Below, in pieces: positions 1 to 13,100 of a DNA stretch of 64,000 bases. The translations under genes and the position numbers were made by a program. The notes under the pieces are model-generated. The model saw nothing but the letters and a program-made list of their open reading frames with translations, made no database searches and was not told the DNA's origin. Source of the DNA: Moringa oleifera. Its lineage: Eukaryota > Streptophyta > Magnoliopsida > Brassicales > Moringaceae. How positions within the stretch are numbered: position 1 is the first letter of the stretch; every line of letters starts with the position of its first letter. The stretch spans positions 1,056,501-1,120,500 of the forward strand of contig JAJFZO010000287.1 of assembly GCA_021397835.1 (NCBI GenBank), read 5' to 3'.

Positions 1-809
1 CTTCTCTCACTCACACGTGACAGTAACTCCATTCATGGCATAGTGATCCAACTCCTCCCAATTTTCTATTCGATGCACTAATCATTACCAGTTTACAAGT
101 TGGATGTTTAAGTACATTGAGTGTCCACTTGTAATTAAGTGCATATAGAATTAAGAGGATTTGGTGGAGAATATAGAAGTGGGATAAACAAGAAAATTTA
201 CAGACAGATATCAAGATATTTAAACTGCACCTCCAATTATACCAATCAAAATGAAAAACCTAATAACAATAAATCAATATACACAGAAAGGCATGACAGA
301 TTTATGCAAATTAAGAAGCACAAATGAAGCCTCGTTGTTTTCTTATGCCAACCCTGAAAAAATCCAGAAGAAAGAATTAAAGTAAGAGTTGGTATCCCAA
401 GAAACACTAAATAACTTTGGCAGATTTGGTTTTGCAGGTTTGATTTGGAAAGAAGGATTCGTGAGACTGAAGGAAGTATATAAACCTATGGAATTTGTAT
501 GTAAATAAATAGTGACTTAGGTGAGCAAGGCAAATTAAAAAAAAAATGGTTTAATAAATTTGGAGTTTGTATTTTTCTGGACTTTATATACAGTTGGATT
601 CAGGAGGATATGAAAAAGAAAAGAAACTATATATATATAATTAAAAGAATTAAATAAAAGTGGAATTTGTATGGTAGAAGAAAGGTCCAAGGGCACCCTC
701 TAGGGGGGCTGTGGACACCCTGTCTTGTTTCTGAGATGTCATTTTCTCATCTTAAACATCTTTTATGCATACCCCTTTCCTTGTAGGGCCTCAAACCTTT
801 GTAGATCTT

Positions 810-1042
810 TCCATTAACTTTCTCTCTCTATCTTTCTATCTCTCCCTCCATTTTCTTCTCTCTTCTTCTTCATGATATCCTTTTAGGCACAGAGAGAGAG
901 AGAAGACAATTTAACCATCTCTTATCTCTGCCTACCACTTGCCACCACCCAATTTGTACAACACCTCGCCATTTATAAAGAGGGGGAGACCCTAAAACAA
1001 AAGTTGATTAAGTGTATTGCAGTTAGTTAAGGCTTCCTGTTT
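810..1042 (+). promoter_or_regulatory. Probable core promoter and leader of the NAC gene
   Basis: A long pyrimidine (CT) stretch at about 816-868 is followed by a GA run near 890-904. A TATA-like TTTATAAA lies at 972-979, about 65 bases before the ATG. If it is the TATA box, transcription would begin near 1005 and the leader would be only about 40 nt. An ACCCTAA motif sits near 990. Assigned from position and composition only; the real start site cannot be read from sequence. Confidence 0.35.
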
Positions 1043-3273
1043 ATGGCAATTGCAGCTACAGCCATGAGCAACGCGCCCAGCAATAACAGCAGCAGCGACA
1101 CCAACAACGACAACAACAGTAACAACAACAAAGACGATCATGAGCATGACATGGTGATGCCAGGCTTTCGCTTCCACCCCACCGAGGAAGAACTCGTGGA
1201 GTTCTACCTTCGCCGTAAGGTTGAGGGCAAGCGCTTCAATGTTGAACTCATTACTTTTCTTGATCTTTATCGCTATGACCCTTGGGAACTTCCTGGTAAT
1301 TAAACAACACACCCACACACATGCCTCTTCCCTTTAACTTCTCTCTTTAAATTATTAAAGAATCCTCTTGCCTGTTTGTTTCTTTACTCTTTTTTTAAGT
1401 GTTCTTCTTGTTTTCTTTCTTTCTTTTTAAATTTCTCTTCTCTTTCTCTTTCTCAGTCTCTGTCTCCCTCCCCTTTTTATGTAGGTGTATATATCCTTTT
1501 CCTATGTATCGCCCTATTTATGTTATCATATCATATATGTATGCCAACTCAATCGTGGTATATGTATAGAGCACAAGATCAAAATTCGTATTTTGATCCT
1601 TATTCTAAGTGGTACATATCTTCTTCTTTGATCAGCTTTGGCAGCAATCGGGGAGAAGGAATGGTTCTTCTATGTGCCTAGAGACCGCAAGTATAGAAAT
1701 GGGGATCGGCCTAATCGTGTCACCACTTCTGGGTACTGGAAAGCTACTGGAGCTGACAGGATGATCCGAACAGAGAGTTGCCGTTCCATTGGGTTAAAGA
1801 AAACCCTAGTCTTCTACTCTGGAAAAGCTCCTAAAGGTATCCGAACCAGCTGGATCATGAACGAGTATCGTTTGCCACAGCACGAAACGGAAAAATACCA
1901 AAAGGTAGATGTGCATCCTTTACATCCAATAAAAAAAAAGAAAAGATAGATTTAATTTGAAGTTAGAGCATATTGCATAGAAATGATAATCTTTCTATCT
2001 ATGCCCATATCACAATGTCAAAAGAATGAAGATTTGTGTCGCCTAAAATGGCAAACCTAGCTATCACCTTCCCCTCACTAACCCTACGTCATAAGATTCC
2101 AATGCATCTTCACTTAGGTTACAAATTATTTCTTCTTCTTTCCTCGTCTTTCCCATAAGGGTTTACAAAATCTTTCTGAGAATTCTTAGGATTAATTTTG
2201 AAGGCTGCACCACCTCCAACAGCACCCAAGAAAAATTTCAGGGGGGGAGGGGTAGATGACGGAAGAAAAAACAGAAAAAGAAGCTACAGATAGAGGATAA
2301 AGAAGATTGCCAGGATAATAACTGACAGCTGAGCTTCCAATCTTGATATTATTTAATTGGGGGTTCACGGAAATTCATAGAGATGTGCATGATCTTTAAA
2401 TTCACTGTCCCATACACACCTTAAATGTACAAGGGATGCTCAATTAATGTGTGCAAGAGTTTGCCGGTCAAAGTCCCTTGTTTTCTCCAAAATTGCTTCT
2501 TTCATCACCACTATTTTGTTCATTTCTTATGCTGTTTAATTGTCATGCATACGTATAACTGTATATATGGTTTGCAGGTTGAAATATCCCTATGTCGTGT
2601 CTACAAGAGAGCTGGAGTTGAAGATCATCCCTCGCTCCCTCGTTGCCTTCCCACAACGAGGCCTTCCTCATCCAAAGTAATGCAATCATCCTCGGACAAT
2701 AAGACCCCTAAGTATCCTCAGGAGGCCGTGGAATCATTCCAGCCTCTTAGGGGACAAACACAACAGATGGAGATTGAAAAGATGAGTGAAGTAGGCGATG
2801 GGAGCAGTTCCACTTCAGATGTCACGACAGCTCTAGGACTGTCCAAGCAGAATGTATACCGCCCAATAGTTCCTATAAGCACCTCAGTTGGGCTGCCTTC
2901 TTCCTTAGAGGAGCAAGATCAAGGGCTGTTCCTTAACCAATCTAAACAAGGCTGCTCTCTAGTGATTCCCAACTGCACCACTTTCTTTGCAGCTGGCTCA
3001 TCTTCTGTGTCCTCCAGTGCTGCCGATGATCTCCATAGGCTAGTGAACTATCAGCAAGCTTCCATGAACCATCAACAGCAATACTACAATGATCAGCATC
3101 ATCATCATCCACAACAACAACATTCGCAATTCTCTACTTTGGTACCCCAATCGCAGCCACTGCCTCTCAACATGCTTCCAAGCTCACTGCCAGCTGCTTT
3201 CTCAGACAGACTGTGGGAGTGGAATCCTATCCCGGAGGCCAATAGAGACTACACCAATCCCTTCAAGCAATGA
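1043..3273 (+). CDS. NAC035: NAC domain transcription factor, NAC035/LOV1-like
   Basis: Plant NAC transcription factor; three exons 1043-1295, 1636-1904 and 2578-3273 join in frame to 405 aa. Both introns have GT-AG ends. The NAC DNA-binding domain follows an Asn/Asp-rich leader. Exon 1 holds subdomain A ([18 protein letters not shown]) and PWELP. Exon 2 holds [20 protein letters not shown] and the SWIMNEYRL block. Exon 3 opens with SLCRVYKR, closing the domain. The C-terminal half is a Ser/Gln/His-rich activation-type tail with a His run and ends [15 protein letters not shown], which I recognise from Arabidopsis NAC035 (LOV1), a regulator of flowering time and cold response. Intron positions inside the NAC domain match the family. 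The start was chosen because MAIA- resembles the NAC035 N-terminus; a second ATG follows at codon 8. Orthology rests on recall, not a search. Confidence 0.94.
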
Positions 3274-6200
3274 ATGAACTACATATATATCTATAGGCAT
3301 ATTTTATGAATGTTCACTACTGATTAGTTTTGTCTAGTTCTTAATTGCAGTACTCTAATGTGATTTACTAGCATTCTGATATGACTTATAATGATCAATA
3401 CTATTATTTTGTTGCTATACTAGGGTTTTATGAGTTTTACAGGATATTTGGTTCTCATAGTGAACATTCTCTGAAGCCTTCAAAACCATCACATATGACC
3501 CTTACCCTCTGCTGGTTTCAATAATAATAGTGATTCTTGCTGCTTGAATTTCTTCAACCTGATGAATCTTCATTGAAAGAATTATAGTTGTTGATGTAAA
3601 ATCTTAGTTAACCTTGCGACAGCAAGTCCTGTTAGCCTCAGAAATTAGAGCTTTAGCAGAAAGTGGGTCTAAAGACTACAGTAATCACAGAGAAATTAGA
3701 ACAGTACACACCTTGCATAAGTATCGCAAGAAAGTAGTGCACCTTGGAAAGTATGGCAGAATTAAGGGTCCATATGGACCAATTCCACCAGCGCATCCAC
3801 ACAAATGAAGACAGAAAGACATTTTGCCTTTTTTGATTAGTAGAGAGTAGACCATTAATCGTTTGCCCCAAGAGAATTTTGTCTTTCCTCTCGGGGTTAT
3901 AATATAAAGCTAAATCCAAAACAAGACAACCTATATATCCTAAACCATGAAGCATTTCCACTTTTATTATGTACCCATTAAGTATTTCAACATTTGTTGA
4001 GTACCCATTTAAGCATTTCCTCTTCTGTTTTGTTTTTCTTTACCCCATTAAGTATCTCCACTTTTATTGAGTACTCATTTAAGCATTTCAACTTTTGTTA
4101 CGTATCCATTTAAGTTTCCGCTTTTATTGAGATAAGTAGTAACATGTAACTCTCTCTGTGATCTGCTTTCTCCTTTATATCAGTTTCATTCCAGGCATTA
4201 TAGAGATACTATAGCCTTGATATACAATGGGGTTCTACTAGTCCTTTTGTTTTCTAGCTAGCCAAGGATCTAGGGCATTACATAGGTTCGTGGAATATGG
4301 TAATTTAGTAGGTTGAATAATAATTATCACTGCAGAGTCAGTGAGAGCCGCGTGTTCTATCACTTGTTGGGGTGGGTATGTTTCATATGTTGAGGTGAGG
4401 CTCAGCTTTGTGGGGCTTCAGACTTTTTCTTTATTTAGAGAGAGGTCCTTTAATGCATGGACACTGTTGCTCCTATCACTCTAAATGCTTAGGCCTTCTT
4501 GTTCCTCAACCCGTTCAACTTTTTTTGTTGACATTCCAAATCCAAACAGAAGCTAGAGCCAAAAGATTTTGCATAGAGAAAGAATCTTCTAGGTCAGAGG
4601 TTGACCTGACATGTGATATATACAATACCACGAGAGTAGAATTAATTCTCATTATCAAAATTGTTTCTTGTATTAAAGTGATATGAATTACTTCCATTTC
4701 AAGATTAATACTCATAATCAAAATTGTTTCTTGCACATATTGGTGAGCAAAGATATTAGGGGATATGCCTGGGATATAATGCATGAATTTAGGCTGGAAT
4801 TACACAACACTGCAGAATTAATTCTCCCTTAAATATAGTGCCATCCATCATCTGGTGTGGTAGCTTTTTTATGATATATATATATATGGTCTCTTAAGAT
4901 CTTATTAAGAGAAACAGTTCTTTTAGCTCATACACCAATGAGTATATATGAGCACAAGGCAGTGTATACTTATAACTTCGTTAATTCAAAAGGAATTATG
5001 CAATGAGTTAAGGACTTAATTTAGAATTGATTTTTACTATTCTCTTCTGTTATTGTTTTCCTTCTAATTGTGAGTATTTAAGCTAGCTAGCAGCTTCACT
5101 TGGAGCAATTTATCATCAACTTTAGACCGCATGTCAATGCATGACCAGCATATCACGTAAATTGGTTATATGCAATGTTTCACAGTATTTACTTCTACTT
5201 TCACAAAATTCTTAGTTTTCTTTTTTTTTTTCTCAGTTTTATTGGCAAAGGAGGAGCAGGAAAAAAAATCAGTTATTACATCCAATCTATTTTAATACAA
5301 AACCAAAATGGGATAAAGGTGACAACACATCCATGAAACAGAGTTTAAGGTTTTGCACATGTAGTTAAATTATTCATCTCAGGGAGGGAAAAGAAATATC
5401 TGAAGATGAGTCCTCATGATGCATCAAAAAATTTTCTTCCTCCATCTCTTGCTGGCCTGAGTACCTACCCCTTTTCTCTTGTCATCTAATCAAACCTTGA
5501 TCACTCCTATGTACTTCCTCTCTCTTTTCCACTTTTTTGCTAGTACACTTAGGTTTAAATGAATATAAGTAAGAACTTGGATGCAATTTGATCCAGGGAT
5601 GGGATGGAACTCCCATCATAATATTCAGCTATTTCACGAATCATTCAAATTAGTTTTTAACTTTATGAATTTGTATGTAAAGAAAAAGGTGATATTTTTA
5701 CTTGCGTGTTCCTCAAAATTTTAAATAATTTAACAGAAGTTTAAAATCTCTAAACTTTGAATTAGATTATACTTTAAAAAGAAACATTGACATGTATTAA
5801 GTTATAACAGTTAATGTTGAACTCTTTCAATTGTTTGAAACATCGCGTGATAGGATTGCGATAACCCTAAGCTTATGTCATATGACAACTTTCCTCAACA
5901 AAACCGGCAAAGTTTCTAACGTTTATTCTAGTGTAGTCCCAGTCATGGCCTTTCCTAACGATATTCTTCATTAATATTATTCATAATTATATATACTCTT
6001 TTGTTTGTAATTACTTTCTTTTCATTAAGTTTGTCGCAATTGAGTTATGTTTATTTAATTCTATTAAAGTATCTTTGAAATAATTGCACTTAAATGATTG
6101 ATGACAACTCCTAAATTTTCTCACACTCTGAATTTTCTTTAGCTGAAACCTCGATTGTAACACTATGGTCAAACAATAGCCCACCTTATGCCTATTAAGA

Positions 6201-8480
6201 ATGAATGTAATGATGATGTGGAGTTATATAGTATTACATCTCTTAAACATACATCTTTTAGTGGTTCACTTTGCCTAGGAGAATTACTTACTATGATGGA
6301 TGATTTATAAGGAGCACGAGGGGATTTGTGCTAGTTTTTGGTTTGTATGTAGATTATTTAATTATACCAATCAGTTTAACATGAAGCTAAATTGAAACTA
6401 GTATCACAAATAGTTCATATAGTTGTTTGCTCTTGACTAATCACTTAAAAAGCTAATTCGAATGGTAATGGATCGAGAGTTTAGAGGTAAAGCTTTTGAT
6501 ATGTGTATGTCCCTGACGTTATATGTGCAAGATCAAGCCCATGATCATCAATTCATTTAATAGTGAAAAATGAGGCTTAAAAAAGAAATTAAATAGGAGT
6601 TCAACCTCATGGTCAAACAATAGGAGCCCTATTCATGATCAGGCAATAATTACCCAACCTTAGGTTCAGGTTTGATTCTGACCCATGGTCAAATAGGTGG
6701 TCTACCAAGTTTTGATCTTGAAAATAAAAGACCTTGACCTTTCATTAAAAAATAAAAAGCTAGACGCACTTAAATCATGATCCCTTTCTTTAGAGAATAA
6801 AAGGCTAAACACGCTTAAATTCCAATCATTATAAAAAATGGTCAGATCTTGATGAAGATTTAAGTCCCACCCTTTATGATCGATGCAAATACAATAAATG
6901 AAAAATAGCAAAAATCCTAATGTCATAACAATCTAGGCACAACCTAACCCTCGAATTGGGATTAAAAGAATGACACTAGCAAGTGAAATATTTTGGAAGG
7001 AAAGGTCATCCGTTAAACCCAACCTAGTGATAATGGGTCTAGCTTTTTTCCCCGAACAAAAGAACTTAAGAAGAGTGTAGAAGAATAAAATGTGTAGAAT
7101 ACACTATGATCCCCTAAAAAACCTCAAATTCATGGATTTTTGGTAGGATCTCGCCAAATCTAATATAAATAGGAAAGTGTAAGACAAACAAGGAGATCTT
7201 CTTCTTCTTTTAGCTTCTTTCATGCTTTATTATCTTCCTTTGTTTTTTTAACTTTTTTCCTTATTTTTCACAAATACTACAACTTTAGTTTTAGTATTCT
7301 AAAAAACTCTTCAAGATCATTCTTAAGGGATCTCTTTTAGCCAAACACGCTGCTTTCCAATTTCTCTTGCAATCACTTTACTTATGAAAGTGCATAGGAA
7401 TTTGCAAGATTTTTTTGTTTTTGCATAATAGCTATAAAATTCAACTTACTATTTAATTCATAAACTCTTGAGTGTAAAAGATGTTTCTTAAATAAAATGA
7501 GATGGATTGATCGAATTTTTCTGAATAGATTCTTTCTCATTAAAGTGTGGATGAAATTCTTTGTTTCTTAATTGATATTCTTCAATTTTATTTAATTAGA
7601 ATTTACATTTTTCATTTCAATGTTAAATAGGAATCTGAAGTATGAAAATGGTTAGAATAACTCTCTATTTGGTTTTATTTTTTGTGTGTAAAGTAACAAC
7701 ATATCTATATAATCGCTAATTAAAAAAAAAAAGCAAAAGTACAAATAACTTCAAAGAAGTCAATAAGCAATAAATATTTTAGATTAGCTTAAGTACACAT
7801 TTTAGATACATTTATTTTTGAAAATAAGAAATAGTGTACTATTTTGGAAATTTAATTTTAACTTTCCTTGATTCATGTTTCAGTTCAATATTTCATTCTA
7901 GCATTTCCTACATCAATCTTGACATAGTTTTTTAAATTGAATTTGGAGAGTAAGAGGAGATAAGGAGTGTTTATCCTTTTTGTTCTCACATAAAATCATT
8001 TTAAATTTGGAGACATAGATTCAAAAAAGTGTCTTTTCCATATTTTCATCATAAAACATACATATATATAAGGATTTTTGGGAATTAAAGGTTATAACAA
8101 GTGCTAAATCTAAAATTCTCCATCAAAATATTTTGAGTTAAAGATGGAACGAATATAAAGTCTCAAAGCTCTGTAGTGGGCATATTCTACATTGAAATAG
8201 CAATCAACATCAAATTTCTTTTAATTTAATAATTAGAAAATATTTTTCTAAATTGGTACCTAGTTGATAAGGTTGTAGGGGTGCTCATCTTTTCTTACAT
8301 ATAACAGGCTCTCAAATCTTTTTTTTTTTAAAAAAAAATAGATTAATAGCTTTGTTTTTATTTTTTTTCATTTTTTTCCTTTAATTAAAGGTCCTTTAAA
8401 AATTAATTTGTTTTAATAATCAATCACACCATAAAAAAGATTTAAAGGACTCTATTTCATTTTAAATTTAATAATAGCAA
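3274..8480. other. Intergenic region without recognisable genes
   Basis: AT-rich DNA with only short chance reading frames. The phrase ATGGTCAAACAATAG recurs near 6164 and 6610 and a related form near 6682, suggesting remains of a dispersed repeat. A TATAAATAGG motif followed by a pyrimidine-rich stretch lies near 7160-7260 and could be the leader of a lost LTR or gene; nothing downstream supports either. Confidence 0.5.
3951..4131. repeat. Imperfect tandem repeat, unit about 32 bp
   Basis: A phrase like CATTTAAGCATTTCNACTTTTGTTGAGTACC recurs about five times with substitutions and one insertion of T-rich sequence near 4020-4045. The variation shows that this is an old array. It lies about 700 bp beyond the end of the NAC gene and has no coding content. 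Confidence 0.75.
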
Positions 8481-10110
8481 ACCAAATACTTCATAAAAAT
8501 TCCAATCCTCCTTGTGACAAGCACAACACTGTTAAGCTAATTCTTGGTTTCTTTACTCACACCTCTCACACCCCGTGAGAAGTTGGAAAATATATGGTCA
8601 AGCTACATGTGATCATGATAGCTATAAGCATGTTGAGAACTCACTTATCAGACACCAACTTATAGGCCAAGGAGCTCTTAACCTAAAAAAGTAATCATTT
8701 TGGTCATTTAGCATGGTTTGGAGTCACTAGTGACTAGAAGGATGATAGTCCCTTCAACATGGACAAACTCCTGGATGACATTATTCTTATAAAAGCATTT
8801 TAAAAAAAGATGTCAGTAGAGCTCCCATTATTCATTAAAATGCAATTAAATTCCACCCATCTGAGGATAGGAATATGACCAATGTATCATTATTGGACTT
8901 TAATATCCTAGTTGAATCTTTTTTAGAAAAGTTAATCTCGAGATGTGGTTCATCCCCCTCAATTGTGCTTATTGTGCCTTTTTCATTTATGGACTCCCAC
9001 TTTGAGATCCAACTAAGAGGTTGATAGTATAAACCACCCGATATCATATCTACTTCTAATACTCAAATTAATCTCCATGTTGCAAGTTGGGCTAGTCTAT
9101 TTGGACATTATTCTCTCAATTCAAATTATTGTTGAAGATCAGTCTACAATGCCCTAGCCTAGGTGGGCTTTCAACTTTTTTTTATGATTTAGACTCTTAG
9201 TTAAGCGAGCTTAGGCTAAGCTTTCCCTTCTTCCCTACTCATATCTATAGACGTAGTTTTAAGGTACTCATTTCTAATCGACGCCTTAATATTCTCTTTA
9301 ATTAAATGTACTCTTCTGTGTCATGCCTATTCTTCAAGTGAAAATGATAGAATTTATTAGGATTCCTTTTTGCATGATGAGGCATGGGCCTCAGCCAACT
9401 CAACAACTGCTTATTGTGGACGTTCATCAAAATCTATCTTTTGTTGTTATTGAAAGTTATGAAGGGTTGTCCTTTTCTATCTTGATCTTGAAACCTATGC
9501 CTATCCTCCTTCTTGTTCGATATCTTTCTAAAGGTTTTAAACCTCATTGAGTTACTTCTTAGGCTATAAGTAAGCTCGATAATATAGCTACTCAGCCTCT
9601 CTTTTCTTTATTGCCTCTTCTATGTCGGTTGCCTTCTTCATGTGGCTAAGTAGCACTACACAAGTTTTTGATTGCTTAGACACCAAGGATTAAAAGAAAG
9701 TTAAGGGTTGAAGTCCCCTAACAAAGCCGATATGGCCACTTCATGAGGTAAGTCCCTGATATGTTGGGCTTTTTTAGTAAACCTTTCAATAAAATCAAAG
9801 GCCTTCCCATTTTGCTCGTTTGAGAGTCAAAGGTCATCCATATTCTTTCTAGACTTTATCTTGCCAGCAAATATGGCTACCAAATGACTTAAAAAGTTAT
9901 AGAATAATGTTGTGGAAGTTGGTTTAAGTGAGTAATACCAATGCAATGCATTGCCCATGAGTGTTAGAGGAAACAACTTACACTGAGTTGCATCTAACAT
10001 TTTTTTACAATAGAAAGGCATCTTTAAGTATCTTGATTTGCACCCAAAGGCCTGAGGTGTCATTATAACCTAGCATCATGGTTGTCCAGTACTTTTAGGA
10101 TTGACTTCCA
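8480..10110 (-). mobile_element. Decayed Ty3/gypsy retrotransposon, gag to protease
   Basis: Read on the minus strand. The gag capsid section (about 10063 down to 9690) contains LFPLTLMGNALHWYYSLKP, a basic stretch FAGKIKSRKN, then in another frame KAFDFIERFTKKAQHIRDLP, all typical of plant Ty3/gypsy gag. Further down, 9047-8835 carries the pre-protease ISGG and NNDTLVI motifs, and about 8836-8819 reads MNNGSS, aligning with the protease active site (V)D-N/T-GSS. Post-protease similarity (HVEGTIILLVT, then GVRG) continues to about 8500. Frameshifts and stops throughout mark it as dead. No reverse transcriptase or paired LTRs were found. The family is recognised by motif order only. Confidence 0.8.
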
Positions 10111-13100
10111 TTCTGGCAACCAAAAATTGGGAATCATTTTGATTTGTCACATTATGTCTTATTACTCGACCTTCATAATTTGTCCTATTGGGTTACCTAA
10201 CTTATTAACCTTTTGCTAGAGTTGTGTGACCTCAAAGGCAATGCAAGTTTGAATGAGGTTAGATACATAGGATGGCTCTGGTCCCTTAGGTCAGGATGGA
10301 GAAGCAATTGATGCCTTAACCCCTTTTAAAGCTATTCAAGGAGAAGGGTTGGCAGTATTGGTGGTGGATGGGCGTAGCCCTTATAAGAAAGGGCACTAGC
10401 GCTGGTTTATCCAATTGTGGTTAGGAGGGATGAGGTCTAGGCATTGAAGCCATGTTAGAAAATTTGGCATGTTCTTCGCAAAAAGGTGGAGGCACCTCTA
10501 AGTGTTGCATGGGCTATTATTAGTTAGAAATAATCTTGCGCAACTCCTCTAATTTCTTTTGTTAGGCTTTGAACAACTGATGATGTTATTAAACTTATTA
10601 TTCCAAATTCTCAACTTGATGGATGGAGGCAAGATTCTCATCCTTAGCTTAGGTAGCAAGCAGAGCCATGCCCATCGAGGCTTGGACATAATGGTTAAAA
10701 GAAGGTTCCTTCTTGTTTCGATTATATTTGAAGTGTTTCTTCCAAGAACCATAGTTGTTTGCTCAATTTCTTACAGGGATGTTAGATGTTATCACTTAAA
10801 AACTTATCTTGACTTATTTGAGTTAGATCAGGAGCTTTATGTGACTTCAAAAAGAATAATTTAATACTTAAGTTGTTATTCAGTAATTAAGTGGATATTA
10901 AAAAAGTAATTAATAATACTTGTGCTTTTTATAGACATTATTAAATATATTTTAAGCTTAATAAAAGTATATCCGTTATATGTAAGCACACGATTTGAGC
11001 TTCTAGATTTATTGAGATTCATTATTATTTATGAACATAACAAATTGAAAAATTGAAAAAGATTATTGCAGAAATATGAAAAATTACATTTAAGTTGACT
11101 TCACGTAATAATGTTGTTGATTAGTTTATATCGAAAGGACGAGTTAGCGATTTGTTATTGGCCCAACTAAAGTTTACTTATATATCAAATATATATATAT
11201 ATATATATATAAGTAATTATTTATTTTTATTTTTTTATATTTTCATGAATACATGTCATATAATGTTCATTTAAAATTATTTTTCTACTTTTAACTACTA
11301 AATGAAACATATCAAGCTTCTCTTTACATGTAAGTTTTATAAAAGATAAGATACCACGTTTAATAAACTAGATTTTAATCTAAATATCTTTGACCTTTAT
11401 TAGAAATAGTATTAAAATTTATCTGTCTCATTAAACTCTTGTATTAAAAAAAAAGTATGTAACAAATAACTTGATAAAATTTCAACAAAGCTTAATATTA
11501 TCCGTTCAAATACCGAATAATTTTAATTTACGTTGATTTCGTTAGAAAAGGCATGAGACGAATTAATAGGACTCCTCCTAAGGTAATACCAATGACTATT
11601 ACATGTGCTCTTTGGTTACTCATCCCACTCTAATTGGGTTTTTTTTTTTTTTTTTTTGAGGCATTCAATTGAAGGAGACAAGTAATAATTGATCTCGTCC
11701 TAATACCATTCGTCATAGACAAATTTCACGTAACAAAACCAATTTGTATAATATCCCTAAACTTCTCGAAAACCTTATATCAAATTCACATGAAAGGAGA
11801 TGTAAGTGGTATAAGAGAAACTATCTTTCCTCTTAGTAAACTAGCTTTTTGGATTTTATGTCAATAAAATGAAATATATTTTAATTTTTTTATCTCTCTT
11901 TTTTTTTTTTTTTCCAGAAGGTACTCAAACTTTCTTTCTTCGCATATGATTTTTTTATTTTTTATATTATATTTTTTAAGAATTTTTTTAACATACAAAA
12001 TAGGATTAAATTATTTAATGAGATAAAATTGAATTAAATTAGATTGAGTTTATGTTTAATATTATAATGTGTTTGAATCATAGCATAGATAACATTAAAC
12101 TTAACCTTAAGATACAAGTTTGGATGTATTATAATTAATTGGTGAACATAATAATTATTTGAATTTTTTAAAAATATATTTAGATTAACATAAAATAAAT
12201 TTTTACATTTTGTCAACGTTGTAATTCATTAAATTTTTCATTTAATTTTTTAAAACTTATTTGTGTTTATGTAAAATATTTTTTATTTGGAATAACTTGA
12301 AAATCAAAATGAAAATAATACAATGTAATATTTATAATTTTAATTTAAATTATAATTAATTGATAAACATATGTATTTGTTTAAATTCAAGCATCTGAAT
12401 TTTTTTGCATAAATTTAAATTCAATTGAAATAAATTTATTTATTTAATAATGATTGCTCAATTGTCATACATATCTTTTGAATCTTAAATCTCCTATTAG
12501 TAATATGAATCATTAAAAATTTTGTATCACTACATTGAGAAGTGATTTACGAAAAATTATTTATTCTACTACTTTCGAGGATTATTTTTCACATCAATTT
12601 AATTAATAAAATTATTTTTTAATAAAATAAAAATGAAAATGAAACATCACCACTACATCGAACATGAAATTAAAATAAAAAATATTCAGTCTCAATATAA
12701 TGCTAGGTAACAAAATTACTGATCAAGTTAAAATCCCATTAAAAAAAAAAAAAACTAAGAGATCAAGAAGACAAATACATAACTGGATATGGGATTTTTT
12801 TTTCTTTTTAAATGTAGACAAAGTTAAAGCAAAATTTTTATATTTCTCATTGTTTTTCTTTATATATGTACACATAAATTAAACATTAAAAAGACATACA
12901 AGTCAAAACCCATATTACATAAAATAAAAAACCAAGTACAAACCCAAATATAAACTGAAAACATGTTCAATTAATCAAAATAAGCTCATACCCAGTTAAA
13001 CAATATATATATACATATATATATATATATAGATACACAGACATATGTAATAAAATAACGTGAAAACTAGGAATGTGATATATAAACGATTTGATTAGAA

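Noticed and set aside
992..1318. 108-aa frame on minus across NAC exon 1
   Set aside because: It is antisense to the NAC coding exon; its Val/His runs mirror the Asn/Asp codons of the NAC leader.
3614..3808. 64-aa frame ending in a Pro/Gly/His-rich tail
   Set aside because: It opens with TTG, not ATG, has no family likeness that I know, and lies beside a tandem repeat in noncoding DNA.
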